60,077 nt of DNA from Blastococcus sp. MG754426. Its GTDB lineage: Bacteria > Actinomycetota > Actinomycetes > Mycobacteriales > Geodermatophilaceae. Position numbers and translations under genes: made by a program. The DNA lies in the NCBI RefSeq assembly GCF_021699055.1, contig NZ_SSXC01000017.1, forward strand, positions 1 to 60,077, written 5' to 3'. Below the pieces are notes generated by a model that had not been told where the DNA came from, did no database searches, and saw nothing but the letters and a program-made list of their open reading frames with translations. Position 1 is the first letter of the stretch. The number at the start of each line of letters is the position of its first letter. Shown piece by piece: positions 1 to 8,220 of the stretch.

Positions 1-139
1 TCGGCGAGGAGTCGCAGCAGCCGATGTGCCCGCACCGGGCGCAGCGGCGGAGGTGGAACCACCAGCCCCCGTCCGCCTCGCACTCGACGCAGCCGGTGCC
101 GCTGGGCGGGACCTCGGGGTCGATGGCAGGTGCTGTCAT
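1..139 (-). CDS. UBP-type zinc finger protein, 3' part cut by window edge
   Basis: The start ATG is at 137-139 on the minus strand, and the gene runs off the left edge after 46 codons. The visible N-terminus has a CxxC pair, then GGWWFHLRRC, CARCGH and GCCD. This is the spacing of a UBP-type (ZnF-UBP/BUZ) zinc finger, a fold that in eukaryotes binds the ubiquitin C-terminus; its bacterial role is not established. A purine-rich GAGG lies just upstream of the ATG. It is divergent from the response-regulator/FAD-reductase gene at 352. I recall this pairing as recurrent in actinobacteria, which suggests a shared redox-signalling role, but that is inference. Confidence 0.8.
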   Translation of the reverse strand, partial: MTAPAIDPEVPPSGTGCVECEADGGWWFHLRRCARCGHIGCCDSSP

Positions 140-351
140 GGCCGGCCTCCGCGACGGACGGGCTGATCCCGGGACGCCGGCAACGCTACGGATGCCGCCC
201 CGGCGCGCCAAGAGACGCGACGGGGCTGTGCCGTGGGGCCCCGGCGGGCTAGCGTCCTGACCGCAGTGCGGGAGCAGGACGACGGGCCGCCCCCGGGCGT
301 GCGCGGGCCGGCGCCCGGCGCGGTCGCGGGCGGTCGCCGACGGGAGTCGCC
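140..351. promoter_or_regulatory. divergent intergenic region with two TAGCGT -10 candidates
   Basis: This 212-bp gap separates the zinc finger gene from the rightward reductase/kinase pair. TAGCGT reads leftward at 188-183 and rightward at 250-255; both fit the actinobacterial -10 form TAnnnT. No convincing -35 box is visible for either. If used, the rightward start would give a leader of about 90 nt before the ATG at 352, which has GGGAG as a plausible ribosome binding site. Confidence 0.35.
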
Positions 352-2010
352 ATGGGCAAGCCGGTCCTCCTCAGCGTCGACGACGACCCCGGGGTCTCCC
401 GGGCCGTCGCGCGCGATCTCCGGCGGCAGTACGGCGAGCAGTTCCGCGTGCTGCGCGCGTCGTCGGGGCAGGAGGCGGTGGAGGTGCTGCGCGAGCTCAA
501 GCTGCGCGGCGACGCCGTCGCGGTGCTCCTGGCCGATTACCGGATGCCAGGGATGAACGGCATCGAGTTCCTCGAGCAGGCCATGGACCTGTTCCCGCGG
601 GCCCGCCGCGCGCTGCTGACCGCCTACGCCGACACCGACGCCGCCATCCAGGCGATCAACCTGGTCGACGTGGACGCCTACCTGCTCAAGCCGTGGGACC
701 CGCCCGAGGAGAAGCTCTACCCGGTCGTCGACCAGATGGTCCAGGCCTGGCGGGCCGGCCCGGACGTGGTCGCCGACGGCGTGCGGCTGGTGGGCCACCG
801 GTGGTCGGCACCGTCGTTCCGCGCGCGGGACCTGCTCGCCCGCAACGCCGTCCCCTACCGCTGGTACAGCGCCGAGGAGCCCGAGGGTCAGCGCCTGCTC
901 GAGGCCGCCGTCGCCGGTCCGGACGACGTCCCCGTGATCGTGACGCCCGACGGCGTCGTGCTGAAGGCGCCGACCGAGACCGAGCTCGCCGCCGTCGTCG
1001 GGCTGAGCACCGCACCCGAGGCCGACTTCTACGACCTGGTCGTCGTGGGCGGCGGGCCGGCCGGGCTCGGCGCCGCCGTCTACGGGGCCTCCGAGGGGCT
1101 GCGGACGGTGCTCGTCGAGCGGGAGGCGACCGGGGGCCAGGCCGGGCAGAGCAGCCGGATCGAGAACTACCTCGGCTTCCCGAACGGCGTCTCGGGCAGC
1201 CAGCTGGCCGACCGGGCCCGGCGCCAGGCGCGCAAGTTCGGCGCGGAGCTGCTGCTCACCCGCGACTGCGTGGCGCTGGAGGCGCACGGGCCCAAGCGCG
1301 TCGTGCGGTTCGACGACGGCAGCTCCGTCGCCGCCCACGCCGTCGTCCTGGCCACCGGCGTCTCCTACCGGAGCCTGGGGGTCCCGGGCGTCGACGCCCT
1401 CACCGGCCGGGGCGTCTACTACGGCTCCGCCATGACCGAGGCGGCGGCCTGCGCCGGGACCGAGGTGTTCATCGTCGGGGGCGCGAACTCGGCGGGCCAG
1501 GCGGCCGTCTTCTTCGCGCGGTACGCGAGCTCGGTGCACCTGCTGGTCCGGGGGCCGGCGCTGGAGGCGTCGATGTCGCACTACCTGGTCGAGCAGCTCG
1601 CCGCGATCGGCAACGTGCGCGTGCACACCTGCACGACGGTCGCCGAGGTGCACGGCGACGGCCACCTCGAGCAGGTCACGTTGCAGGACGCGCGGACCGG
1701 GGAGCGGACCACCCACGACGCCGGCCACCTGTTCGTCTTCATCGGCGGGGAACCGCGCACCCACTGGCTGGACGGGGTCGTCGTCCGCGACGAGCGGGGC
1801 TTCATCCCCACCGGGCCGGGGCTGCTCGACGACGGGCGCCGCCCACACGGCTGGACCCTCGACCGGGACCCGTGGCTGCTCGAGTCCAGCCTGCCGGGGG
1901 TCTTCGTCGCGGGTGACGTGCGGGCGGAGTCGGTGAAGCGGGTGGCCTCCGCGGTCGGGGAGGGCGCGATGGCGGTCACCCTCGTGCACCGCTACCTGGG
2001 GGAGCGGTGA
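352..2010 (+). CDS. Fused response regulator / thioredoxin-reductase-like FAD oxidoreductase
   Basis: The protein is 552 aa. Residues 1-130 are a receiver domain: acidic D10-D12, phospho-acceptor D62 in LLADYRMPG, and the conserved lysine in YLLKPWDPP. A linker follows. From about residue 225 there is an FAD/NAD(P) pyridine nucleotide-disulfide oxidoreductase module with VVGGGPAGLGAA for FAD, GGQAGQSSRIENY, and VGGANSAGQAA for NAD(P)H. The CxxC redox pair of true thioredoxin reductases is absent: the equivalent stretch reads YGSAMTEAA. It is therefore probably not a thioredoxin reductase but a phosphorylation-gated flavin oxidoreductase. The downstream histidine kinase starts in a GTGA overlap with this stop and is the likely phosphodonor. 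Confidence 0.9.
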   Translation: MGKPVLLSVDDDPGVSRAVARDLRRQYGEQFRVLRASSGQEAVEVLRELKLRGDAVAVLLADYRMPGMNGIEFLEQAMDLFPRARRALLTAYADTDAAIQAINLVDVDAYLLKPWDPPEEKLYPVVDQMVQAWRAGPDVVADGVRLVGHRWSAPSFRARDLLARNAVPYRWYSAEEPEGQRLLEAAVAGPDDVPVIVTPDGVVLKAPTETELAAVVGLSTAPEADFYDLVVVGGGPAGLGAAVYGASEGLRTVLVEREATGGQAGQSSRIENYLGFPNGVSGSQLADRARRQARKFGAELLLTRDCVALEAHGPKRVVRFDDGSSVAAHAVVLATGVSYRSLGVPGVDALTGRGVYYGSAMTEAAACAGTEVFIVGGANSAGQAAVFFARYASSVHLLVRGPALEASMSHYLVEQLAAIGNVRVHTCTTVAEVHGDGHLEQVTLQDARTGERTTHDAGHLFVFIGGEPRTHWLDGVVVRDERGFIPTGPGLLDDGRRPHGWTLDRDPWLLESSLPGVFVAGDVRAESVKRVASAVGEGAMAVTLVHRYLGER

Positions 2011-3437
2011 CCGCGACCGGGCGCCGGCTGGCGCCCGGGGAGCTGCGCGAGCTGTTCCTCTTCGAGGACCTCGACGACGAGCAGCTGGCGTGGGTGGCCG
2101 CGAACGGCGACGTCGTGGAGCGCGCGGCCGGCACCGACGTCTCGGTCGAGGGGGAGCCGGCGGAGTGCTTCTTCGTCCTGCTCGAGGGGACGATGACGAT
2201 GGTGCGCCTGGTCGGCGGCAGCGAGGTGGAGACGGTCCGGACCTCGCACCGCGGGGTCTACTCGGGCGCCGTCCAGTTCTACTTCGGCGACCGGCTGGAG
2301 CAGCGGTACCCCGCGACCGTCCGCGCGGTCACCGACACGCGGTTCCTGGCGCTGCCGGCCGGTCCGTTCGCCGAGGTGTTCCGCCGCTGGTACCCGATGG
2401 CGGTGCACCTGCTGGAGGGCATCTTCGTGGGGCAGCGGAACTCCGCCGAGCTGGTCGGGCAGCGCGAACGGCTGCTGGCGCTGGGCAAGCTGACCGCCGG
2501 GCTCACCCACGAGCTGAACAACCCGGCGGCGGCCGCGGCCCGGGCGAGCGACGCCCTGCGCGACCGGTTCGCCGGGATGCGGCAGAAGCTGGCGCTGCTC
2601 TCCGAGGGCAGGATCGACGGCGCGGTGCTGCGGGCGCTGACCGCGTTGCAGGAGGAGTTCGTGGTGCGGGTCGGCGGCGCGCGCGAGCTCTCGACGCTGG
2701 CGCGCGCCGACCTCGAGGAGCGCCTCGGCGAGTGGCTCGAGGAGCGCGAGGTGAGCCGGCCGTGGGAGCTGGCCGGCGTCTTCGTCGCGGAGGGGATGAC
2801 GCCGGAGGACCTCGACCGCGTCGCGGAGGCCGTCGCGCCGTCCTTCCTGGAGCCGGCCCTGCGCTGGCTGGCGTACACGGTGGAGACCGAGGCGCTGCTC
2901 CTGGAGATCGCGGACAGCACCAGCCGCATCTCCGCGCTGGTCGACGCCGCCAAGCAGTACTCGCAGATGGACCGCACGCCCCACCGGCCGACCGACCTGC
3001 ACGCCGGGCTGGACGCCACGCTGGTGATGCTCGGCGGCAAGATCCCGCCGGGTGTCACCGTGGTGAAGGACTACGACCGGGGTCTGCCCGAGGTGCCCGC
3101 CTACGCCGGCGAGCTCAACCAGGTCTGGACCAACCTGGTCGTCAACGCCCTCGACGCGATGGCCGGGGAGGGCACGCTGACCGTCCGGACGGCGCGCGAG
3201 GGCGAGCGCGCGCTGGTCGAGATCGCCGACACGGGCCCCGGCATCCCGCCCGAGCTGCGGTCGCGGGTGTTCGAGCCGTTCTTCACGACCAAGCCGGTCG
3301 GCCAGGGCACCGGGCTCGGCCTGGACGTGTCGTGGCGCGTCGTCGTCGAGCGGCACCGGGGCGACCTGCGGGTGACGTCGTCGCCCGGGGACACCCGGTT
3401 CCGGGTGCTGCTGCCGCTCACCGAGCCGGCGGGCTGA
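2007..3437 (+). CDS. Cyclic nucleotide-binding-domain sensor histidine kinase
   Basis: The protein is 476 aa, with a GTG start overlapping the previous stop by 4 nt (GTGA), so the pair is translationally coupled. Residues 15-135 are a cyclic-nucleotide-binding (CNB/Crp-like) beta-roll. The dimerisation/phosphoacceptor helix carries H168 in LTAGLTHELNNP, as in HisKA kinases. After a long helical insert, the C-terminal HATPase domain shows NLVVNALDAM (N box), DTGPGIP (G1) and GTGLGLDVS (G2). There are no membrane segments, so it is cytosolic and probably senses a soluble ligand or an intracellular redox state. It is the likely kinase for the receiver domain of the preceding gene. Confidence 0.9.
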   Translation: MTATGRRLAPGELRELFLFEDLDDEQLAWVAANGDVVERAAGTDVSVEGEPAECFFVLLEGTMTMVRLVGGSEVETVRTSHRGVYSGAVQFYFGDRLEQRYPATVRAVTDTRFLALPAGPFAEVFRRWYPMAVHLLEGIFVGQRNSAELVGQRERLLALGKLTAGLTHELNNPAAAAARASDALRDRFAGMRQKLALLSEGRIDGAVLRALTALQEEFVVRVGGARELSTLARADLEERLGEWLEEREVSRPWELAGVFVAEGMTPEDLDRVAEAVAPSFLEPALRWLAYTVETEALLLEIADSTSRISALVDAAKQYSQMDRTPHRPTDLHAGLDATLVMLGGKIPPGVTVVKDYDRGLPEVPAYAGELNQVWTNLVVNALDAMAGEGTLTVRTAREGERALVEIADTGPGIPPELRSRVFEPFFTTKPVGQGTGLGLDVSWRVVVERHRGDLRVTSSPGDTRFRVLLPLTEPAG

Positions 3438-3470
3438 CCCGGCGGGCGCCGCGCTGGGACAGTGGGGGGC

Positions 3471-4289
3471 GTGTTCGACGTCGACTGGATGGGGCTGCTG
3501 ACCCGGGAGGTGCTGCGCGAGCGCGGTGCCGCGCTGATCGCCGAGACCTGCGCGTGGGCCGTGGGGCTCTCGGACCGCCCGCACCACCGGCGGCGCGCCG
3601 GCCGGGTGGTGCCCAGCGGGCTGACCGTGGGGGAGCGGGCCGCCACCGGCCAGCGGCTGGCCAGCGAGGAGGACGGACGCGTCGACCTCGGTGATGCCGC
3701 GCCGGGCAGCTTCCAGGACGCGCTGGACATGATCGGCGCCGACGGCCGGCTGGTCGCCGAGCGGTTCGACGACGAGGTGCTGGTGCCGTTCGTCGTCGAG
3801 ACCTGCCGGCTGGCGGGGGAGCGTGCCCGCGAGACGCGCCGGGGCGCGTGGGCGGAGCTCGCCGACGACCTGGGCGAGGACCCCGACGACGTGGAGGGCG
3901 TGGTGCGCGCCGCTGGCTGGGCGGCCCCGCTGCGCATCGACGCCGAGCACCTGGTGCTGGCCGCGCTGCGCGACGTGCCGCTGATCGAGGTGGAGGCCGA
4001 GGGGCTGCCGCTCTCGCTGGTGCGCGCTGCCGAGGCGGCCACCCGCGCCGCCGTCGTCCCGGAGCCGGCGCCGGTGCCCGACGAGACGCTGGCCGGCGCG
4101 CTGTTCCTGGCCCGCGCCGCCCTGGACGGCTCCGGCTGCACGGTGCCGGTGCCACCGGAGGAGGCCGACCTGCTGCTGGCCGCCTTCGGCGACACCGGGC
4201 TGGAGCCCGAGGAGGTGCCGTCGGTGCTGGCGCACCTGCCGGTGGAAGAGGCGACGATCACCCGGATCGAGGCCGCGCTGGAGCGCTAG
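3471..4289 (+). CDS. Hypothetical protein, acidic, function unknown
   Basis: The protein is about 272 aa and soluble, rich in Ala, Leu, Glu and Asp. I do not recognise its family. The start could be GTG at 3462 or GTG at 3471; I prefer 3471 because translation then begins VFDVDWMG, and no strong Shine-Dalgarno sequence separates the two. It lies 33 nt after the kinase in the same direction and may be the third gene of that operon. No signal peptide, membrane segment or metal motif is visible. Codon bias at third positions matches neighbouring genes, which supports real coding. Confidence 0.7.
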   Translation: MFDVDWMGLLTREVLRERGAALIAETCAWAVGLSDRPHHRRRAGRVVPSGLTVGERAATGQRLASEEDGRVDLGDAAPGSFQDALDMIGADGRLVAERFDDEVLVPFVVETCRLAGERARETRRGAWAELADDLGEDPDDVEGVVRAAGWAAPLRIDAEHLVLAALRDVPLIEVEAEGLPLSLVRAAEAATRAAVVPEPAPVPDETLAGALFLARAALDGSGCTVPVPPEEADLLLAAFGDTGLEPEEVPSVLAHLPVEEATITRIEAALER

Positions 4290-4402
4290 CGGCGGCCGCG
4301 GCCGGCCGGGCGATGCCCCCCGGCGGGGGACCAGGTCGCCGGATGCCCGGCAGCAGGGGCGATGCTCCGGTCTGCCAACCGCGCGTGCCGCCGCCGGACC
4401 CG

Positions 4403-4408
4403 GGGTAC
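4403..4408 (+). promoter_or_regulatory. GGGTAC element 10 nt before ATG 4419
   Basis: GGGTAC ends 10 nt upstream of the small gene's ATG. It matches the -10 of actinobacterial SigB/SigF-type promoters (GGGTA). Its position would make the transcript leaderless. A GTGC 14 nt further upstream is a weak -35 candidate. Confidence 0.45.
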
Positions 4409-4418
4409 CGACGGCGGC

Positions 4419-4595
4419 ATGGCGAAGAACGACGACCAGGACGCGCAGCGGTCAGCCGTGCGCGAGGCCAAGAAGCAGGGCGTCGCCCCGAGCGCCGCCG
4501 GCGTCACGACCGGGGCCTCCAAGCAGATCGAGACCCACACCCACGGCGACGACCGGCACGAGCACTCCAGCGCGCAGGGCAAGAGCAAGACCTGA
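4419..4595 (+). CDS. Small hydrophilic hypothetical protein
   Basis: The protein is 58 aa, starting MAKNDDQDAQR and ending GKSKT. It is highly charged and low in complexity, has no hydrophobic segment, and is probably disordered. The reading frame stays open upstream, but ATG 4419 is preferred because a GGGTAC promoter-like element sits 10 nt in front of it. No Shine-Dalgarno sequence is visible, which fits a leaderless mRNA. I do not recognise a function. The SigB/SigF-type element suggests a stress-induced small protein, which is inference only. Confidence 0.65.
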   Translation: MAKNDDQDAQRSAVREAKKQGVAPSAAGVTTGASKQIETHTHGDDRHEHSSAQGKSKT

Positions 4596-4611
4596 GCCGG
4601 GGGTGGCTCAG
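4592..4611. terminator. Bidirectional hairpin spanning both convergent stop codons
   Basis: CTGAGCC (4592-4598), loop GGGGGT and GGCTCAG (4605-4611) form a perfect 7-bp stem. The stem contains the TGA of the small gene on the left and the complement of the pdxY stop on the right. No U-tract is present. Confidence 0.5.
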
Positions 4612-5468
4612 ACCTCCTCGATCGGGAAGGTCCGGGTCGGGGAGACGAACTCGTCCTGCGCGGCGACCAGCAGGATCTCGCGGGAGCCGGCGTCCTCGGT
4701 GCGCTGGAGCAGGCCGAACACCGACGCCGCGGCGCGACCGAGCGCCTCGGCCGCCGAGCGGGTCTCCAGCCAGTGCGCGAGGAAGAGCGCGGCGATCGCG
4801 TCGCCGGCCCCGTTGACCGACACGCCCAGCCGCGGGGTGCGCACCCGCCAGTGCCGCCCGCCCTCGGAGGCGAGCAGGTCCACGGCGTCGTCGGGGGTGT
4901 CCTCGGCGACCAGGGACGTGGTGAGGACGACCCGCGGACCCAGCGCCTGGACCGCCGCGACGGCGTCCTCGACCGAGCCGAGCGAGCGGGTGGTGGTGCC
5001 CGAGAGCAGGTCCAGCTCGTAGTGGTTGGGCGTCACCAGGTCGGCGGCCGGGACGGCGACCTCGCGCATGAACTCCTCGATGCCGGGGCGCACGAACACG
5101 CCCCGGCCGACGTCGCCGATGACCGGGTCGCAGCAGTAGACGGCGGCCGGGTTGGCCGCGCGCACCCGCGCCACCGTGCCGACGACGGCGTGCCCGATGT
5201 CGGCCGACCCGAGGTATCCCGACAGCACGGCATCGCAGCTGCCCAGCACACCGCGGTCGGCGACGCCCTGCACGATCTCCTCGATCGACTGGCCGTCGTA
5301 CACCCGGCCGGTCCACCGGCCGTAGCCGGTGTGGTTGGAGAACTGGACGGTGTGCACCGGCCAGACCTCGATGCCGAGGCGCTGCAGCGGGAAGACGGCG
5401 GAGCTGTTCCCGACGTGGCCGTAGGTGACGTGGGACTGGACGGAGAGGACGGCGGTCACGACAGGCAC
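4608..5468 (-). CDS. pdxY: Pyridoxal kinase
   Basis: The protein is 286 aa, the normal length for PdxY. It phosphorylates pyridoxal to PLP in the B6 salvage pathway in the cytosol. Family features are clear: [13 protein letters not shown] at the N-terminus, FSNHTGYG for substrate binding, YCCDPVIGD in the middle, [12 protein letters not shown], and the ribokinase-superfamily [11 protein letters not shown] near the C-terminus, whose Asp is the catalytic base. It stands alone between a convergent small gene and the iclR locus. The ATG at 5468 is the first in-frame start before the SVQSH motif. Confidence 0.93.
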   Translation of the reverse strand: MPVVTAVLSVQSHVTYGHVGNSSAVFPLQRLGIEVWPVHTVQFSNHTGYGRWTGRVYDGQSIEEIVQGVADRGVLGSCDAVLSGYLGSADIGHAVVGTVARVRAANPAAVYCCDPVIGDVGRGVFVRPGIEEFMREVAVPAADLVTPNHYELDLLSGTTTRSLGSVEDAVAAVQALGPRVVLTTSLVAEDTPDDAVDLLASEGGRHWRVRTPRLGVSVNGAGDAIAALFLAHWLETRSAAEALGRAAASVFGLLQRTEDAGSREILLVAAQDEFVSPTRTFPIEEV

Positions 5469-5530
5469 CCTGGCACACGCCCTCCCCGTCGCGACCTCAC
5501 CGGGTCGGCGGCTTCCTCCCCCAGCGGGGA

Positions 5531-5566
5531 GCGTCCTCCCTCACCTCCCACGCCGCGGGAGGACGC
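5531..5566 (-). terminator. Stem-loop downstream of the iclR gene
   Basis: GCGTCCTCCC (5531-5540) pairs perfectly with GGGAGGACGC (5557-5566) across a 16-nt loop. It lies about 20 nt past the IclR stop on the minus strand. It is the probable terminator for the iclR/amidohydrolase side, without a U-tract. Confidence 0.5.
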
Positions 5567-5588
5567 GCCGTGATCAGGGAACCCGGGC

Positions 5589-6416
5589 TCAGGCGGTGGC
5601 GCCGGTGGTCCGCCCGGGGGCGAGCTCCACGTGCGGGCGGGACTGCCACAGCGCCCACTCCGCGCTGATGTCGCCGGCGGTGCGCAGCAGGTGGGGCAGG
5701 TGCTCGCCGACCAGCCGCTCGGTGGAGGTCTCCGCGGCGTGCACGGTGACGTTCATGGCGGCGCGGACGACGCCGTCGCCGTCCCGGACCGGCACCGCCA
5801 CCGAGCGCACGCCCGGGGCCAGCTCCTCGTCGGCGAGCGCCCACCCGCGGGCGCGCACCTCGGTGAGCTCGGTCCGCAGCTGCTCGGGGGAGCGGCCGAT
5901 CACCGGCGGCAGCCCGGCGCGGCTGGGCTGGGCGAGCACCCCGGCCAGCTCGTCCGGCGGGAGCGCGGCGAGGAGGACCTTCCCCTGCGAGGTCTGGGCC
6001 GCCGGGAAGCGGGTGCCGATGTCGACCCGGAGCGCGATCAGCTTGGGCACCGCGACCCGGGCGACGTACACGATGTCGGAGCCGTCGAGCTGGGCCATCG
6101 AGGACGACTCGCCGGTGCGCCCGACGAGCGCCTCCAGGTGCGGGCGGGCGATGTCCCAGAGCCCGAGGGCGCCCACGTAGGCCATGCCGAGGGTGAGCAC
6201 CTTCGGGGTGAGCGCGAACGCGCCGGCCGACGACCGCACGAAGCCCAGCTCCTCGAGGGTGAGCAGCAGCCGCCGGGCGGTGGGGCGCGCCAGCCCCGCG
6301 GCGGCCGCCACCTCCGACAGCGTCATCACCGGGTGGTCGCGGTCGAAGCAGGCGAGGACGTCGAGGCCCCGTGCCAGCGCCTCGACGAAGTCGGGCCCGC
6401 TGCCGCGACCTGCCAT
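5589..6416 (-). CDS. IclR-family transcriptional regulator
   Basis: The protein is 275 aa, the normal IclR length. Residues 10-70 form a winged helix (EALARGLDVLACF, LSEVAAAAGLARPTARRLL). The rest is the GAF-like IclR effector domain, with QGKVLLAALPP and VAVPVRDGDGVVRAAMNV near the C-terminus. The layout resembles PcaR/PobR-type regulators of aromatic catabolism. The ATG at 6416 is chosen because MAGRGSGPDF leads directly into the helix-turn-helix. It is transcribed in the same direction as the amidohydrolase, behind a 15-bp hairpin. It is the obvious candidate to bind the two palindromes at 8055 and 8201. Confidence 0.9.
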   Translation of the reverse strand: MAGRGSGPDFVEALARGLDVLACFDRDHPVMTLSEVAAAAGLARPTARRLLLTLEELGFVRSSAGAFALTPKVLTLGMAYVGALGLWDIARPHLEALVGRTGESSSMAQLDGSDIVYVARVAVPKLIALRVDIGTRFPAAQTSQGKVLLAALPPDELAGVLAQPSRAGLPPVIGRSPEQLRTELTEVRARGWALADEELAPGVRSVAVPVRDGDGVVRAAMNVTVHAAETSTERLVGEHLPHLLRTAGDISAEWALWQSRPHVELAPGRTTGATA

Positions 6417-6450
6417 GTCCGTCGTCCTCTCGTCGGTGCCGCGGTGGCGC

Positions 6451-6491
6451 GGCGGTCCCGCACACCCCCGCCGGAAGTGTGCGGGACCGCC
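6451..6491 (-). terminator. 15-bp perfect hairpin between amidohydrolase and iclR
   Basis: GGCGGTCCCGCACAC (6451-6465) and its exact complement (6477-6491) flank an 11-nt loop, 9 nt past the amidohydrolase stop. It is probably a terminator or partial attenuator that lowers iclR transcription relative to the enzyme gene. No U-tract follows. Confidence 0.6.
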
Positions 6492-6499
6492 CGGCGGGC

Positions 6500-8017
6500 C
6501 TACTGGTGCCGGGTCGACTGCTCGCCGGCCCGCTCGGTGGCCAGGTGCTCCTCGAACACCTGCTCCCGGGCGGCGTGCGTGCCGTGCGACTTGTAGTCGG
6601 TGTACTGGTAGGGGTTGTCCAGCACCTCGGTGTCGGGCAGGTCGGGGTACATGCCGCCGGCCCACGCCTCCTCGCCCATCGCGCCGCGGAGGTGCTCCAC
6701 GGTCGCGTCCACCTCGCGGCGGACGGCGGCCAGGTCGACGTCGACCAGGCGGTGGGCGTGCTTCACGACCCGGCCGTCGACCAGCACCGTGTGCACGTCG
6801 CCGCGCTGCGCCTGGAAGGCGACGTGGCCGAAGGGGTTCAGCAGCGGGAAGGAGACCGGCGAGGCGTCGTTCTTGATCAGGACGACGTCGGCCTTCTTCC
6901 CCGGCTGCAGGGTGCCCAGGTCGTCGCGGCCGAGCGCCAGCGCCCCGCCGCGGGTGGCCCACTGGACGACGTCCTGGGCGCGCAGCTGGAGGTGGGTGAC
7001 CGTCTCGCCCTTCAGGTGCGCCTCGAAGTGCTCGCGGGAGCGGTCGGCGCCCAGCGTGGTGCGCATCGCGGAGAACAGGTCGCCGCTCCACCACACGCTG
7101 GTGTCCATCGACAGCGAGACCGGGATGCCGTGCGAGCGCACCTGCCAGGTGGGCGGGTAGCCCTGCCCGGCGCTCTGCTCGGACTCCGTGGACACCGAGA
7201 TCGACCCGCCGGTGGCGGCGATGCGGTGGTAGGAGTCGGGGGTGAGGGTGGCGGCGTGGACGTAGACCGTCTCGGGGGTCATGAAGCCGTGCTCGTGCAT
7301 GAGGCGGATGCCGTCGTCGTTCGTGGCGCCCCACACGCCGGCGTGCGTGGTGACCGGCAGGCCCAGGTCGCGGGCCACCTCGAAGGCCGCCTTCTCCGGG
7401 AAGGAGGGGTCGCCCGTGACGTCGAAGGCCAGCTGCAGGCCGAGCTTGTCGTCGGCGGCGTCGCGGTGCCGCTCGAGGAAGGCGCGCACGCCCGCATCGG
7501 CGGTCCACTCCCACGGCGCGGCCTGGATGTTGCCGTAGGCCAGGACGAACCGGCCCGGCACCGAGCGCAGCGCCTCGACGGCGGCCTCGGCGTGGTCGAC
7601 CGACTGGAGCCCGTGCGACCAGTCGACGGTCGTGGTGACGCCGGCCTCGAGCGCCTCCAGGGCCGAGAGCCGGTTGCCGGCCGCGACGTCCTCGGGGCGG
7701 AACTTCTTCCCGTGCTCGAGGTAGTACCAGACGAAGTACTGGGTCAGCGTCCAGTCGGCGCCGTATCCGCGCATCGCCGTCTGCCACATGTGGCGGTGGG
7801 TGTCGATCATCCCGGGCATCACGATGCCGCCCCGGGCGTCGATCTCCTGCGTGCCCTCGGGCACCTCCAGCGCCGGACCCACCGCGGCGATGCGGTCGTC
7901 CACGACCAGCACGTCCGCGTCGGGCAGGACGGTGCAGGTCTCGTCCATGGTCAGCACGGTCCCGCCGCGCAGGACCACCGGCCGGCCGGCCGCCGGAGCG
8001 GGCTCGGGGTGGGTCAT
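6500..8017 (-). CDS. Amidohydrolase (AtzA/TrzN/cytosine-deaminase-like)
   Basis: The protein is 505 aa. It belongs to the metal-dependent amidohydrolase superfamily: N-terminal beta-sandwich (VVLRGGTVLTMD), then MPGMIDTHRHMWQ with metal ligands H74 and H76, a later TTHAGVWG histidine, and SMDTSVWW with the catalytic Asp. The C-terminal PGKKADVVLI segment completes the composite domain. This subgroup hydrolyses C-N or C-Cl bonds on ring substrates (chlorohydrolases, guanine/cytosine deaminases, imidazolonepropionase relatives); the substrate here is unknown. The ATG at 8017 has an excellent GGAGGAG ribosome binding site. It is divergent from the CoA-transferase operon and adjacent to iclR, so it probably opens or deaminates a substrate upstream of the dioxygenase. 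Confidence 0.85.
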   Translation of the reverse strand: MTHPEPAPAAGRPVVLRGGTVLTMDETCTVLPDADVLVVDDRIAAVGPALEVPEGTQEIDARGGIVMPGMIDTHRHMWQTAMRGYGADWTLTQYFVWYYLEHGKKFRPEDVAAGNRLSALEALEAGVTTTVDWSHGLQSVDHAEAAVEALRSVPGRFVLAYGNIQAAPWEWTADAGVRAFLERHRDAADDKLGLQLAFDVTGDPSFPEKAAFEVARDLGLPVTTHAGVWGATNDDGIRLMHEHGFMTPETVYVHAATLTPDSYHRIAATGGSISVSTESEQSAGQGYPPTWQVRSHGIPVSLSMDTSVWWSGDLFSAMRTTLGADRSREHFEAHLKGETVTHLQLRAQDVVQWATRGGALALGRDDLGTLQPGKKADVVLIKNDASPVSFPLLNPFGHVAFQAQRGDVHTVLVDGRVVKHAHRLVDVDLAAVRREVDATVEHLRGAMGEEAWAGGMYPDLPDTEVLDNPYQYTDYKSHGTHAAREQVFEEHLATERAGEQSTRHQ

Positions 8018-8054
8018 CGTCTCCTCCTGGACGTCGTCGTCACATCGCCGGACC

Positions 8055-8075
8055 GGTGTCCGCTTGACGGACACC
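8055..8075. promoter_or_regulatory. Palindromic operator candidate, leftward promoter
   Basis: GGTGTCCG-CTTGA-CGGACACC is a perfect 8-bp inverted repeat. It lies between the leftward -10 (8097-8092) and the amidohydrolase ATG at 8017. Its half-site TGTCCGCT recurs at 8212. It is a likely binding site for the neighbouring IclR regulator. Confidence 0.6.
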
Positions 8076-8091
8076 CACTGCGATCTGGGTC

Positions 8092-8120
8092 ACGATGACG
8101 CCTGTGCGGGCGGCTGTCAA
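8092..8120 (-). promoter_or_regulatory. Sigma-70-type promoter of the amidohydrolase
   Basis: On the minus strand TTGACA (8120-8115) is separated by exactly 17 bp from CATCGT (8097-8092). The -35 is perfect and the -10 fits the weak actinobacterial form. The predicted transcript starts near 8085, just before the 8055-8075 palindrome. Confidence 0.65.
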
Positions 8121-8159
8121 CGGGGGGCGTCGCGCAAGTCCCGCGCCATCGGCCAGCGG

Positions 8160-8188
8160 TTGACAGCCTCGCGTGCGCGTCGGAGACT
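8160..8188 (+). promoter_or_regulatory. Candidate promoter of the CoA-transferase operon
   Basis: TTGACA at 8160-8165 is followed, after 17 bp, by GAGACT at 8183-8188. The -35 is perfect and the -10 is poor. The palindrome at 8201-8220 lies where the transcript would begin. Confidence 0.45.
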
Positions 8189-8200
8189 GCGGACGCCGAT

Positions 8201-8220
8201 GAGCGGACGACTGTCCGCTC
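8201..8220. promoter_or_regulatory. Palindromic operator candidate, rightward promoter
   Basis: GAGCGGAC-GACT-GTCCGCTC is a perfect 8-bp inverted repeat, 30 nt before the CoA-transferase ATG. It contains the same TGTCCGCT element as the palindrome at 8055, in a different arrangement of half-sites. Confidence 0.55.

Noticed and set aside
136-1989. Long minus-strand frames opposite the reductase gene, and many like them elsewhere
   Set aside because: They are antisense shadows of GC-rich genes. Their products are Arg/Pro/Gly/His-rich without motifs, while the opposite strand has full domain signatures.
352-2010. True thioredoxin reductase
   Set aside because: The CxxC redox pair is absent, so the standard reaction is not possible.
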